Positions 29,682-39,727 of a DNA stretch of 64,000 nt are shown here, in pieces (the stretch's first letter is position 1; each line of letters starts with the position of its first letter). Source of the DNA: Roseomonas mucosa (GTDB lineage: Bacteria > Pseudomonadota > Alphaproteobacteria > Acetobacterales > Acetobacteraceae). The translations under genes were made by a program, and so were the position numbers. The stretch spans positions 124,001 through 188,000 of the forward strand of contig CAMDWG010000001.1 of assembly GCA_945878375.1 (NCBI GenBank), read 5' to 3'. The notes under the pieces were generated by a model that did no database searches, was not told the origin of the DNA, and saw nothing but the letters and a program-made list of their open reading frames with translations.

Positions 29682-30725
29682 TCAGCCCCCCAGCCAGGAT
29701 TCGAAGCGCCGCCCGAGCCGGTCGATCTGCTCCGCCCAGAAGCGGTCGTCGATCTGCAATGCGCCGGCCGCATTCGCGGGCGCGGTGGGCAGAAGCGGCA
29801 GCACCTCCCGCGGCAGCCGTTCCTGGGCGCCGCGCGCGGTGACGCCATAGGGGATGCGGGGCGGCAGCCCGGCCTGCACATCTGGCTGGCCGGCGAAGCG
29901 CAGGAAATCCAGCGCGCGTGCGACGTTCGGACTGCCGCGCATGATCGCCCAGTGATCCATCGCCACCAGGTGCTGGTGCCACACCACGCCCAGATCGCGG
30001 CCATCCTGGGCATTCGCCACCGCGACGCGGCCGTTATAGGTCGCCGCCAGCGCCACTTCTCCGGAGGTGAGCCATTGCACCGGCTGGGAACCCCGTTCCC
30101 ACCAGGCGATCGCGCCGCGCAGCGCATCAAGCCGCGCGAAGGCGCGATCCACGCCGGTCGGCGTGCCGAGTTCGCGATATACATCGGCCGGCGCCACGCC
30201 ATCCGCCAGCAGCGCGATCTCGAGCGTCGCCTTCGGCCCGCGCCGCAGCGCGCGGCGGCCGGGGATGCGCGCCGTGTCGAACAGATCGGCCCAGCCGCGC
30301 GGCGGCTCCCGCCGCTTGTCGCGATCCCAGGCCAGGACGAAGGCATAGGTGATCGCGCCGACGCCACACGTCGTCACCGCGCCGGGCACATAGGCGTCGC
30401 GCCCGCCGATCGCCTCCGCGTCCATCGGCTCGAACAACCCCTCGGCACAGCCGAGCAGCAATTCCTCGCCCTCCACCTGCACCAGATCCCAGGTGTTGGT
30501 GCCGGAGCGGATGCGCTGGCGCAGCTCGTCAATGCCGCCATCCCAGGTCTCCTCCAGCAGGCGCTGGCCGCGCGCGGTGGACCAGGGGCGGAAGAAGGTG
30601 GCGCGCTGCGCGTCCTGATACGCGCCGCCCCAGGAGACGACCGTCAGGTCGCGCGTCTGCGCGCGCAGGCCGGCCGGAACGCAGGCCGCGCCCAGCGCGG
30701 CCCCAAGCCAGCTCCTGCGCCGCAT
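29682..30725 (-). CDS. extracellular solute-binding protein (spermidine/putrescine PotD-like)
   Basis: MRRRSWLGAALGAACVPAGLRAQTRDLTVVSWGGAYQDAQ. Confidence 0.87.
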   Translation of the reverse strand: MRRRSWLGAALGAACVPAGLRAQTRDLTVVSWGGAYQDAQRATFFRPWSTARGQRLLEETWDGGIDELRQRIRSGTNTWDLVQVEGEELLLGCAEGLFEPMDAEAIGGRDAYVPGAVTTCGVGAITYAFVLAWDRDKRREPPRGWADLFDTARIPGRRALRRGPKATLEIALLADGVAPADVYRELGTPTGVDRAFARLDALRGAIAWWERGSQPVQWLTSGEVALAATYNGRVAVANAQDGRDLGVVWHQHLVAMDHWAIMRGSPNVARALDFLRFAGQPDVQAGLPPRIPYGVTARGAQERLPREVLPLLPTAPANAAGALQIDDRFWAEQIDRLGRRFESWLGG

Positions 30726-30856
30726 CGATCCGCCCTCCGGAAGTCCCGACGAAGACAAGGTAGAGCAGATCGCGGCGGGACGTGAACGCCTGGATGCGCG
30801 GGTCCGCGCGGCGGAAAACGCAGCGCGCCGGTCGCACGGCCGGCATCCGGTCCCCT

Positions 30857-30881
30857 GGAACCCGGCCAGACCCCACACGTT
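30857..30881 (+). promoter_or_regulatory. candidate EcfG (general stress response) promoter
   Basis: GGAAC-16 bp-CGTT, about 41 nt upstream of the 30922 ATG; matches alphaproteobacterial EcfG consensus. Confidence 0.6.
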
Positions 30882-30921
30882 CGCAACACAGGATTTTCCC
30901 CGGAACGAAAAGGACCCGGCG

Positions 30922-31260
30922 ATGTCGCAGCCCATGAACGAGATGCGCGAGGAAATCGCCACCTCCGGCACCAGGCTGCAGGAGGATGCGCGCGCCGAAC
31001 TCGCCCGCCTGCGCGCCCAGGTGGAGCGCCTGATGCAGGACCGCGTGACGCCGGCACTCGGCACCGCGGCGCAGACGGCAGAGGATTACGCCCGCCGCGC
31101 CCGCCACGCGGTGGAGGAGAATGCCGGCGCGCTCTCGGCCAACGTGCGCGAAAGGCCGCTGCTGGCCATCGGGGCGGCAGCGCTCGGCGGATGGCTGATC
31201 GGGCGGCTGATGGGTGGTGGGACGACCTATGTGGTCGGCAGCGACCCGCGCCACCGCTGA
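30922..31260 (+). CDS. YqjD/ElaB/DUF883-like membrane-anchored protein
   Basis: Charged helical N-terminus, C-terminal RERPLLAIGAAALGGWLIGRLMGG anchor. Confidence 0.7.
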   Translation: MSQPMNEMREEIATSGTRLQEDARAELARLRAQVERLMQDRVTPALGTAAQTAEDYARRARHAVEENAGALSANVRERPLLAIGAAALGGWLIGRLMGGGTTYVVGSDPRHR

Positions 31261-31272
31261 CCGCACGCGCCG

Positions 31273-31707
31273 ATGCGGCTGCTCGACCTGGCCCGGACCG
31301 CGCTGGAGGCGGAGGGGCTCCATCTGCGCCGGCAGGCGCGCGCGCGCGGCATCCAGGCCGCGCTGGCCGTCGCGGCCGTGATCTTCCTGCTGCTGCTGCT
31401 CGGGATGCTACACCTCGCGGGCTTCGCGGCGCTGGCGCCGGAATGGGGGAAGGCGCGGGCGGCGCTGATCCTCGCGGGCGCGGATCTGGCCATGGTGCTG
31501 GTGTTGGCACTCGCAGCGCGCCGCGCCGGCCATGACCGCCTGGCGACGGAGGCGCGGGCGGTACGGCAGCAGGCGGTGCGGCAGATCGGCGACGGCGCGG
31601 CCCGGGCGCTGGTGCTGGCGCCCGCGCTGCGCGGAGGCGGCCTGAAGAAAGGCCTGCTCAGCGCCGCGCTGACCGCCCTGGTGCTTGGCCTGATCGCGCG
31701 ACGCTGA
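31273..31707 (+). CDS. phage-holin-3_6/YqjE-like membrane protein
   Basis: Two TM segments; position after a YqjD-like gene. Confidence 0.55.
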   Translation: MRLLDLARTALEAEGLHLRRQARARGIQAALAVAAVIFLLLLLGMLHLAGFAALAPEWGKARAALILAGADLAMVLVLALAARRAGHDRLATEARAVRQQAVRQIGDGAARALVLAPALRGGGLKKGLLSAALTALVLGLIARR

Positions 31708-31833
31708 ACCACCATTGCCAGATACCGTTGCCCTGGCAGGTCGAAGCCTCTACTGCCCTCACCGCCGCCGGGCGGGGGCGCGCGCCCCTGGCACGCCATG
31801 CCCCACCGCCGCCGGCAGCCGAGGGAGCGCGCC

Positions 31834-32829
31834 ATGGCGGAGACCGCCGAACCCACCATCATCGCCCGCCGCGAAGCCGCCGCCGGCACCATCCTGATGA
31901 ACCGCCCCCGCGCGCTGAACGCGCTCGACCAGGGCATGATCGCGGGCCTCGCCGCCGCCATCGCGACGTTCCGCGCCGATCCCGCCGCGCGGCTGGTGCT
32001 GCTGGAAGGCGCGGGCGGCCGCGCCTTCTGCGCGGGCGGCGATGTGCGGCGCATGCGCGAATTGGCGCTGACGGGCGACGCCGCCGGCATCGAGACCTTC
32101 TTCGCCGCCGAATACGGCGTGAACCAAGCCATCGCCGACTTCCCCAAGCCCTGGATCAGCCTGATCGACGGAGTCTGCATGGGCGGCGGCATCGGCGTAT
32201 CGGTGCATGGCAGCCACCGCGTCGTCACCGAACACGCGCTGCTCGCGATGCCGGAGACGGCGATCGCGCTGTTCCCCGATGTCGGCACATCCTATGTGCT
32301 GCCGCGCCTGCCCGGCGCGCTTGGCCTGTACCTCGCCCTGACCGGCGCGCGGTTACAGGGGGCGGAGGCGGTGGAGGCCGGGCTCGCCACGCATTTCGTC
32401 CCGCGCGCCGACCTTGGCGCGCTGCGCGCCGCGCTGCTCGACGGCGATGCGGCGGCGGTTGCGCGCCACGCCCAGCCCGTGCCGCCGGGCGCCATCGCGG
32501 CGCAGCGCGCGGCGATCGATCGCTGCTTCGGCCAGGGGTCTCTCGATGCCATCCGCGCCGCGCTGGAGGCCGAGGGCACCGATTGGGCGGCGGCGCAGCT
32601 GGCGACGCTCAACCGCATGTCGCCCACCAGCCTCGCCGTGACCTTCGATCTGCTGCGGCGCGGCGCGACGATGGATTTGCGGGGGTGCCTGGCGATGGAA
32701 CTCGCGCTGACGCGTCGGGTGACGCGCCACCCCGACTTCGCCGAAGGCGTGCGCGCCGTGCTGGTGGACAAGGACAACGCGCCGCGCTGGGCCCCGCAGG
32801 CCGATATCGCCGCCATGTTCGGCGGCTGA
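31834..32829 (+). CDS. enoyl-CoA hydratase/isomerase family, 3-hydroxyisobutyryl-CoA hydrolase-like
   Basis: NRPRALNALDQGMI, GRAFCAGGDVRRM, DGVCMGGGIGVSVHGSHRVVTE, MPETAIALFPDVGTSYVLPRLPG. Confidence 0.92.
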   Translation: MAETAEPTIIARREAAAGTILMNRPRALNALDQGMIAGLAAAIATFRADPAARLVLLEGAGGRAFCAGGDVRRMRELALTGDAAGIETFFAAEYGVNQAIADFPKPWISLIDGVCMGGGIGVSVHGSHRVVTEHALLAMPETAIALFPDVGTSYVLPRLPGALGLYLALTGARLQGAEAVEAGLATHFVPRADLGALRAALLDGDAAAVARHAQPVPPGAIAAQRAAIDRCFGQGSLDAIRAALEAEGTDWAAAQLATLNRMSPTSLAVTFDLLRRGATMDLRGCLAMELALTRRVTRHPDFAEGVRAVLVDKDNAPRWAPQADIAAMFGG

Positions 32830-32851
32830 TACTGTCGACCCGATCAGATAA

Positions 32852-32994
32852 CTCATGCGACCGGCGCAGCCGGTCGAGCGGCCGAATGGTCGCCGCCGCG
32901 AGTGCGGCGGAAGCCAAGGCCGCGGATGCGGCCGCCCGGCGTTTGAGGGCGCTCAAACAATGGGCCAACGGGTCGCTGAAAGCGACCGTTGGCC
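32852..32994 (-). repeat. multi-hairpin intergenic repeat, copy C
   Basis: Near-identical over its length to copy D in opposite orientation; includes a terminator-like end hairpin. Confidence 0.88.
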
Positions 32995-32995
32995 C

Positions 32996-33026
32996 AAAAC
33001 AGAAACGGGGGGCCGAAGCCCCCCGT
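32996..33026 (-). terminator. rho-independent terminator of the Tim44-like gene
   Basis: Minus strand ACGGGGGGC-ttcg-GCCCCCCGTTTCTGTTTT. Confidence 0.85.
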
Positions 33027-33048
33027 CTTGCGGTTCCGACCGGCCGAA

Positions 33049-34044
33049 TCAGCCGGTCTGCTGGATCGCCGAGAGCACCCATTGCGCGCCGGGGCGGCGG
33101 GTGAAGGTCCACATCTCCGTCGAGGTCTGCCGCTCCGTCGGGTGGCCCTCCACCACTTTGCCGGTGGCGTCCGTGGTCACATCGACCAGCGAGAAGCGCA
33201 TGGCGACGGTGGCGTAGTCCTGGCCGTTCTCCGTCCAGGCCTCGGACAGGTCGCCGGCCTCCAACTGGACATCGCGCGTCGCATTGGTCCAGCCGCGGGC
33301 CTGCAGGTCCGACAGGTCCTGCGCGAAGTAGCGCTCCATCTCCGGCGTCGAGAGGCGGCGCAGCGTGGCGAGGTCCTGGCGCGACCAGGCTTCGTTGATC
33401 TCGACCAGGCGCTGGCCGAAGGCCTCGAAATCGGCGCCGGCGATCTCAAGCGGCTGGCTGGAGACTGCCGCCGCGCCGCCCAGGCCACCGCCCATGCCGC
33501 CGCCCATCATGCCGTCCCGGGGGCCCATTCCCTGCATGTCACGCGCATGCGCGTTCGGCATGCCGGCCATGGCAGGACGACGGCCGCGCACCAGGCGCAT
33601 CACCAGGAAGACCAGGCCGGCGATCAGCGCGATCTGCAGCATCAGGCCGAGGAAGCCCATGAAGCCGGCCATGCCGCCAAAGAGGCCGCTGCCGGAGAGC
33701 AGGCCAAACAGGCCGGCGCCGAGCAGGCCGCCCATCAGCCCCGCCATCATCGGGTTGCGGCTGAGGAAACCACCCGTCGCCCCGGCCGGCCGGGCCGCGG
33801 GCTGCGCGGCACCCGGCGCGGCCGGGCGCGCGGGCGCGGTCTCGGTGCGCTGGAACCGCTGGGCGGTGCCCGGCGCCGTCTGCGTCGAGGGGGGGGCGGA
33901 AAAAGTGCGGCTGCCCCGGCTGCCCGAGGACGCGCCACCGCCCGGCTTGGCTTCGGCGATCGCCGGCGCGATGGCCAGCGCGACGACGGCGAAGGCCGCG
34001 AACAGCGCGGCGCCGCGGCGGCGGCGGGAAACTGGCTTGGTCAT
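33049..34044 (-). CDS. Tim44 domain-containing protein
   Basis: GG-rich membrane segment then DFEAFGQRLVEINEAWSRQDLATLRRLSTPEMERYFAQDL...MWTFTRRPGAQWVLSAIQQTG; start may be 34068. Confidence 0.87.
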   Translation of the reverse strand: MTKPVSRRRRGAALFAAFAVVALAIAPAIAEAKPGGGASSGSRGSRTFSAPPSTQTAPGTAQRFQRTETAPARPAAPGAAQPAARPAGATGGFLSRNPMMAGLMGGLLGAGLFGLLSGSGLFGGMAGFMGFLGLMLQIALIAGLVFLVMRLVRGRRPAMAGMPNAHARDMQGMGPRDGMMGGGMGGGLGGAAAVSSQPLEIAGADFEAFGQRLVEINEAWSRQDLATLRRLSTPEMERYFAQDLSDLQARGWTNATRDVQLEAGDLSEAWTENGQDYATVAMRFSLVDVTTDATGKVVEGHPTERQTSTEMWTFTRRPGAQWVLSAIQQTG

Positions 34045-34137
34045 CGGCGTCACATCCCCGGTTGTCATCTTACCTGTGTGCAATATAGGCACGCCCCGGC
34101 CCATTTGCGACACCCCTTCGCGCCGCGCGATCCGGCA

Positions 34138-35469
34138 TCACGCCCCGGCGAGCGTCATCCCGTCCACCCGGATGGTCGGGGCGTCGGAGCCGCGGCGGAA
34201 GGTCAGGTCGTCGGCCGCGACCATCGCCAGGAACATCTGCTTCAGGTTCCCCGCGATGGTGATCTCGCTGACCGCCTCGGCAAGCTGGCCGTTGCGGATC
34301 ATGAAGCCGGCGGCACCGCGGCTGTAATCACCCGTCACGCCGTTCACGCCCATGCCGATCAGGTCGGTCACGTAGAGCCCCTCGGCGATGTCGGCCATCA
34401 GCGCGGCGGGCGTCACGGCACCGGGTTCCAGCCAGAGATTCGTCGTCCCCGGGCCCGGCGGGCCGCCGGTGCCGCGGCTGGCATGGCCAGTGCTGGCCAG
34501 GCCGAGCTGCCGGGCGGATCGCCAATCCAGCACCCAGCTGGTCAGCACACCGTCATCGACCAGCGCGCGCGGACCGCCGGCCATGCCTTCGCCATCGAAG
34601 GGGCGGGATCGCAGGCCACGCCGGCGCGTCGGGTCATCGCGCACCACCATCCCCTTGGGCAGCACCTGTGTCCCCAACGCATCGCGCAGGAACGACGTGC
34701 CGCGCGCCACCGCCGCGCCATTGATCGCGGAGGTCAGGTGCCCGAGCAGGGACGCGGAGACGCGCGGGGCGTAGACCACGGGGATTCGCGCGGTCTTCGC
34801 CCGCACCGGGTTGAGCCGCGCGAGCGTCTTTTCCGCCGCGCGGCGGCCGATGGTCGCGGGATCGTCGAGATCGGACAGATGCACGACGGAGGACCATTCA
34901 TAGTCCCGCTCCATCGCCGTGCCCGTCCCGGCCAGCGCCGTGCAGGACAGGCTGTGGGAGCTGCGCGCATAGCCGCCGGCGAAGCCGTTCGACATCGCCA
35001 GCGCGATCCGCACCCGCCCCCAGCCGGCATCGGCGCCTTCGCTGTTGGTGATGCCCTTGACCGCAAGCGCGGCATCCTCGGCCGCCGCTGCGCGCTCGAT
35101 CAGCTGTTCAGCGCTCGGCTCGGTGGGGTCGAACAGGTCGAGCGGCCCCGCATCGCGCGGCGGATCGAAGCTGTCGGGCAGGCCGCCGAAGGGATCTTCC
35201 GGCACCACCTTCGCCATCGCCACCGCGCGCTCCGCCAGCGCCTTGAAGCCCTTCGGGTCGGGATCGGTGGCGGAGACGATGGCCTGCCGCTTGCCGATGA
35301 AGACGCGCAGGCCAAGGTCGAAGCCCTCCGCGCGCTCCAGCTGCTCGATCCGACCGAGGCGGCGGGAGACGGAGAGCGAGGCGTTCTGCACCAGCAGCGC
35401 ATCCGCCGCATCCGCGCCCGCGCGCTTCGCGACTGCGACGAGATCGGCCAGGCGGTCGAGGTCGTTCAT
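34138..35469 (-). CDS. TldD/PmbA family protein (PmbA/TldE)
   Basis: GFDLGLRVFIGKRQAIVSATD, GEGMAGGPRALVDDGVLTSWVLDWRSARQLG, GNGVTGDYSRGAAGFMIRNG-like. Confidence 0.92.
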   Translation of the reverse strand: MNDLDRLADLVAVAKRAGADAADALLVQNASLSVSRRLGRIEQLERAEGFDLGLRVFIGKRQAIVSATDPDPKGFKALAERAVAMAKVVPEDPFGGLPDSFDPPRDAGPLDLFDPTEPSAEQLIERAAAAEDAALAVKGITNSEGADAGWGRVRIALAMSNGFAGGYARSSHSLSCTALAGTGTAMERDYEWSSVVHLSDLDDPATIGRRAAEKTLARLNPVRAKTARIPVVYAPRVSASLLGHLTSAINGAAVARGTSFLRDALGTQVLPKGMVVRDDPTRRRGLRSRPFDGEGMAGGPRALVDDGVLTSWVLDWRSARQLGLASTGHASRGTGGPPGPGTTNLWLEPGAVTPAALMADIAEGLYVTDLIGMGVNGVTGDYSRGAAGFMIRNGQLAEAVSEITIAGNLKQMFLAMVAADDLTFRRGSDAPTIRVDGMTLAGA

Positions 35470-36731
35470 GCCGCGAGCTTCTCCGCGATCGCCGAGAGCG
35501 GCGGCACCTTCCCCGCCGGCCCGAGCGCGGCCAGCGTCGGCGTGGCGCGGAACATGCGCGCGGCGAGCGCCTGCACCTGGTCCACTGTCACGGCGGCGAT
35601 CTTCGCCTTCGTCTCCTCGACCGGGATGATGCGGCCATACACCTGCAGCTGCCGCGCCAGCTGTTCGCAGCGGCTGCCCGTGGATTCCAGGGACATCAGC
35701 AGGCTGGCCCGCAGCTGCGCCTTGGCGCGCGCCAGCTCATCCTCCGTCACATCCTTCTGCACGCGGCGCAGTTCCTCGAGCGCCACGGGCACCAGTTCTT
35801 CCGCCTGATCTTCCCCGGTGCCGGCATAGATGCTGAACAGGCCGGCATCCGCGAAGGGCGAGACGAAGGAATAGACGCTGTAAACCAGCCCGCGCTTCTC
35901 CCGGATTTCCTGGAACAGCCGGGACGACATGCCCCCGCCGAGCAGCGTCGAGAGCACCTGCACGGGAATATGCGCCTCATCCGTCGAGGCGACGGAGGGG
36001 AAGCCGAGCACCAGATGCACCTGGTCCAGCTCCCGCTCCTCGCGGAACTCGCCGCCGGTGTAGCGCGACGCCTCGGCCCGCGCCGGCTCCGCCACCGGCA
36101 GGTCGGCGAAGTGCCGGCCGACCATGGCCAGCAGATCCTCATGCTCGATGGCGCCGGCGGCCGCGACGACCATGCGAGAGCCGCCATAGTGGCGCTTCAT
36201 GTAGCCGGTCAGCGCATCCCGGCTCATCGCCTTGATCGTGTCCTCGGTGCCCAGCACCGGGCGGCCCATCGCCTGGGTCGCATAGGCCGTCGCCTGGAAA
36301 TGGTCGAAGACGATGTCGTCCGGCGTGTCGTTCGCCTGGCCGATCTCCTGCAGGATCACGCCGCGCTCGCGCTCCACCTCCTCCGGCGCGAAGGCGGAAT
36401 GGCAGAGGATGTCGCCGATGATGTCGGCGGCCAGCCCCGCATCCTCCTTCAGCACCTTGCAGTAGAAGGCCGTGTTCTCGCGCGAGGTATAGGCGTTGAT
36501 ATGCCCGCCGACATTCTCGATCTCACGCGCGATGGCCGCCGCGTCCCGCGTCGCGGTGCCCTTGAAGGCCATGTGTTCCAGGAAGTGGGAGACGCCATTC
36601 TCCGCCGCCGTCTCATGCCGCGCACCGGCATCGACATAGGCCCCGAGCGAGACGGTCTCGACCCTCGGCATCTTCTCCGACACCACGGTCAGGCCGGAGG
36701 GCAGGCGGGTCAGGCGGATGGCGTCGGTCAT
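35466..36731 (-). CDS. M16 family metallopeptidase
   Basis: GVSHFLEHMAFKGT (HxxEH), GGGMSSRLFQEIREKRGLVYSVYSF. Confidence 0.95.
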   Translation of the reverse strand: MTDAIRLTRLPSGLTVVSEKMPRVETVSLGAYVDAGARHETAAENGVSHFLEHMAFKGTATRDAAAIAREIENVGGHINAYTSRENTAFYCKVLKEDAGLAADIIGDILCHSAFAPEEVERERGVILQEIGQANDTPDDIVFDHFQATAYATQAMGRPVLGTEDTIKAMSRDALTGYMKRHYGGSRMVVAAAGAIEHEDLLAMVGRHFADLPVAEPARAEASRYTGGEFREERELDQVHLVLGFPSVASTDEAHIPVQVLSTLLGGGMSSRLFQEIREKRGLVYSVYSFVSPFADAGLFSIYAGTGEDQAEELVPVALEELRRVQKDVTEDELARAKAQLRASLLMSLESTGSRCEQLARQLQVYGRIIPVEETKAKIAAVTVDQVQALAARMFRATPTLAALGPAGKVPPLSAIAEKLAA

Positions 36732-36751
36732 CGTTGTCCTTGCTGGCAGCG

Positions 36752-38158
36752 TCACGCGGCGTTGCGGCGGATATGGGCGCGCACGAAGGCCTCGACGGGA
36801 TCGAGTTCGGCGGGCAGGCGGGTCAGGCGCTCGGGGCGGTCGAACAGGTCGGCCAGCCTCGGGGGCAGCGGCGGCGAGACGCCGGTGGCGCGCTGCACCG
36901 CATCGGGGAACTTGGCCGGATGCGCGGTGGCGGCGACCACCACCGGGATCGCGGGATCGGCGGGCGGCACGGCCAGCGCGGCGGCGGTGCCGATGGCGGT
37001 GTGCGGGTCGGCGAGGTAGCCATTCTCCCGCCACAGCCGGGCGATCTCGGCCAGCGTGTTCTCGTCGTCCAGCGCGAAGCCGCGGAAGATCTGCGTCGCA
37101 GCACCCCAGGCGGCGTCGGGCACGGGCATGCGGCCTTCGGCTCGGAAGCGGCGCATCGTCTCCGCCGTCGCCTTCGGGTCGCGGCCCAGCAGCTCGAACA
37201 GCAGGCGTTCGAAGTTGGAGCTGACCTGGATGTCCATGGACGGCGAGAGGGAGGGCTCCACCGCGCGGACCGTCATGTCGTTCGCGCTCAGGAAGCGGGT
37301 CAGGATGTCGTTGCGGTTGGATGCGACAATCAGCTGCGCGATCGGCAGGCCCATGCGCCGCGCCGCCCAGGCGGCCAGCACATTGCCGAAATTGCCGGTC
37401 GGCACCGCGAAGGCAACCTCACGGTCCGGGGCGCCGAGCGACAGGGCGGCGGCGACGTAATAGGGGATCTGCAACGCGACGCGGGCCCAGTTGATGGAAT
37501 TCACCGCCGCCAGCCGCACCTCGTTGCGGAAGGGCGCATCGGCGAACATCGCCTTCACCAGGTCCTGGCAATCGTCGAAGGATCCGTCGATGGCGAGATT
37601 GGCGACATTGGGCGCGAGCACTGTCGTCATCTGCCGCCGCTGCACGGCGCTGGTGCGGCCTTCGGGGTGCAGCACCACGATATCGATCGCCGCACGATCC
37701 TGGCAGGCCTCGATGGCGGCGGAACCGGTGTCGCCCGACGTCGCGGCGACGATCGTCACCCGTTCCCCCCGCCGCGCCAGCGCGCGGTCGAACAGCAGGC
37801 CGAGCGCCTGCATGGCCATGTCCTTGAAGGCGAGCGTCGGGCCGTGGAACAGCTCCTGCGCGAAGACGCGGCTGTCGAGTTGCACCAGCGGGCAGACGGC
37901 GCGGTGGCCGAAGCCGGCATAGGCCTGCGCCAGCAGCGGGCGCAGTGCCGCCTCATCCGGCTGGCCGCCGGTGAACAGCGCCAGGATGCGCGCGGCGAGG
38001 TCCGGATAGGGCAGGCCGCGGAGCTTCCGCCATTCGGCGGCCGTCAGAACCGGCCAGGATTCGGGCACGAACAACCCGCCATCCTCGGCGAGGCCCGCCA
38101 GCAGGACACCTTCGAAATCGCGCGGCGGGGCCTCGCCCCGGGTGGAGACGTACATCAT
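36752..38158 (-). CDS. thrC: threonine synthase
   Basis: MMYVSTRGEAPPRDFEGVLLAGLAEDGGLFVPESWP, FHGPTLAFKDMAMQ, ATSGDTGSAAIEA. Confidence 0.96.
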   Translation of the reverse strand: MMYVSTRGEAPPRDFEGVLLAGLAEDGGLFVPESWPVLTAAEWRKLRGLPYPDLAARILALFTGGQPDEAALRPLLAQAYAGFGHRAVCPLVQLDSRVFAQELFHGPTLAFKDMAMQALGLLFDRALARRGERVTIVAATSGDTGSAAIEACQDRAAIDIVVLHPEGRTSAVQRRQMTTVLAPNVANLAIDGSFDDCQDLVKAMFADAPFRNEVRLAAVNSINWARVALQIPYYVAAALSLGAPDREVAFAVPTGNFGNVLAAWAARRMGLPIAQLIVASNRNDILTRFLSANDMTVRAVEPSLSPSMDIQVSSNFERLLFELLGRDPKATAETMRRFRAEGRMPVPDAAWGAATQIFRGFALDDENTLAEIARLWRENGYLADPHTAIGTAAALAVPPADPAIPVVVAATAHPAKFPDAVQRATGVSPPLPPRLADLFDRPERLTRLPAELDPVEAFVRAHIRRNAA

Positions 38159-38307
38159 GGGCCCGGAAGGTAGTCCCGCCCGCGCCCTTTCGCGAGGGGG
38201 GCATCCCCGCGCCTTCCCCACCCCCGAGCCGAATCCCGGCGCGGCCGGGCCGTATCACCTCCCCGGCCCGGTCGAATGCCGCGCCGGGGGGGGCGTCGCG
38301 GCGAAGG

Positions 38308-39543
38308 CTACAGCGCGCCGCCCTTGCGGCCGGCCATGGCGCCGAGGCGGAGGCGAAGCGCGTTCAGCTTGATGAAGCCCTGGGCGTCGAACTGGTCATA
38401 GGCGCCCTGGTCGTCCTCGAAGGTCACATGCTTCATCGAATAGAGGCTGTGCGGCGACTGGCGGCCGGTGACGATGGTGTTGCCCTTGTAGAGCTTGAGC
38501 CGCACCGTGCCCGTCACGCTGGCCTGGCTTTCGTCGATCAGCGCCTGCAGCATCCGGCGCTCCGGGCTGAACCAGAAGCCGTTATAGATGATCTCCGCAT
38601 AGCGCGGCATCAGGCTGTCCTTGAGGTGCGCGGCTTCCCGATCCAGCGTGATGCTCTCCATCGCGCGATGCGCGACGTACAAGATGGTGCCGCCCGGCGT
38701 CTCGTAGCAGCCGCGGGACTTCATGCCGACGAAGCGGTTCTCCACCAGGTCGAGCCGGCCGATCCCGTTTTCCTTGCCCAGCGCGTTCAGGCGCGTCAGC
38801 AGGGTCGCGGGCGACAGGCGTTCGCCGTTGATGCCGACCGCGTCACCGCGCTCGAACTCGATGGTGATCTCGGTCGCGCGGTCGGGGGCGTCCATCGGGC
38901 TGATGGTGCGCTGCCACACCATCTCATCCGCCGCATCCCACGGCTCCTCGAGGATCTTGCCCTCGGAGCTGCTGTGGAGAAGGTTGGCGTCCACGCTGAA
39001 GGGCGCTTCGCCGCGCTTGTCCTTGGCGATGGGGATCTGGTGGGCTTCCGCGAAGGCGATCAGCGCGGTGCGGCTGGTCAGGTCCCATTCGCGCCAGGGC
39101 GCGATGACCTTCACATCCGGCTTCAGCGCGTAATAGCCGATCTCGAAGCGGACCTGGTCGTTGCCCTTGCCGGTCGCGCCATGGGCCACGGCATCCGCGC
39201 CCACCTGCTCCGCGATCTCGATCTGGCGCTGCGCGATCAGCGGCCGCGCGATGGAGGTGCCGAGGAGATACATCCCCTCATACAGCGCATTCGCCCGGAA
39301 CATCGGGAAGACGAAGTCCTTCACGAAGGTCTCGCGCAGGTCATCGATGAAGATGTTCTCGGGCTTGATTCCGAGCATCAGCGCCTTGTCGCGCGCCGGG
39401 CCGAGTTCCTCGCCCTGGCCGAGATCGGCGGTGAAGGTCACCACCTCGCACTGGTAGGTGGTCTGCAGCCACTTGAGGATCACGCTGGTGTCGAGCCCGC
39501 CGGAATAGGCGAGAACGACCTTCTTCACGTCCTTGACGCGCAT
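38308..39543 (-). CDS. argG: argininosuccinate synthase
   Basis: [58 protein letters not shown]. Confidence 0.97.
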   Translation of the reverse strand: MRVKDVKKVVLAYSGGLDTSVILKWLQTTYQCEVVTFTADLGQGEELGPARDKALMLGIKPENIFIDDLRETFVKDFVFPMFRANALYEGMYLLGTSIARPLIAQRQIEIAEQVGADAVAHGATGKGNDQVRFEIGYYALKPDVKVIAPWREWDLTSRTALIAFAEAHQIPIAKDKRGEAPFSVDANLLHSSSEGKILEEPWDAADEMVWQRTISPMDAPDRATEITIEFERGDAVGINGERLSPATLLTRLNALGKENGIGRLDLVENRFVGMKSRGCYETPGGTILYVAHRAMESITLDREAAHLKDSLMPRYAEIIYNGFWFSPERRMLQALIDESQASVTGTVRLKLYKGNTIVTGRQSPHSLYSMKHVTFEDDQGAYDQFDAQGFIKLNALRLRLGAMAGRKGGAL

Positions 39544-39727
39544 GGTGGGAAGTCCCTTTGGGGGTCCGGAAAAGGTGGCGGAACATGCCGCCCCCGTCCT
39601 TTGGGGGCAAGCCTTGCCCGGAGATGGGCGGGCCGGGCCGGGGCCGGGCAGGCCGCCACGGGACCTGGCGCTGGACAGGAAGGCGCAACGTTTGCAGTCT
39701 GAGTCCGGAACGAACCGGCTCCGCCTC

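Noticed and set aside
32989-35808. 939-aa plus-strand ORF
   Set aside because: Antisense to the Tim44-like, PmbA and M16 peptidase genes, which have clear motifs; also crosses a terminator and a repeat
39544-39727. Possible leader or riboswitch upstream of argG
   Set aside because: G-rich repeats of cctttggggg only; no recognised riboswitch or attenuator motif
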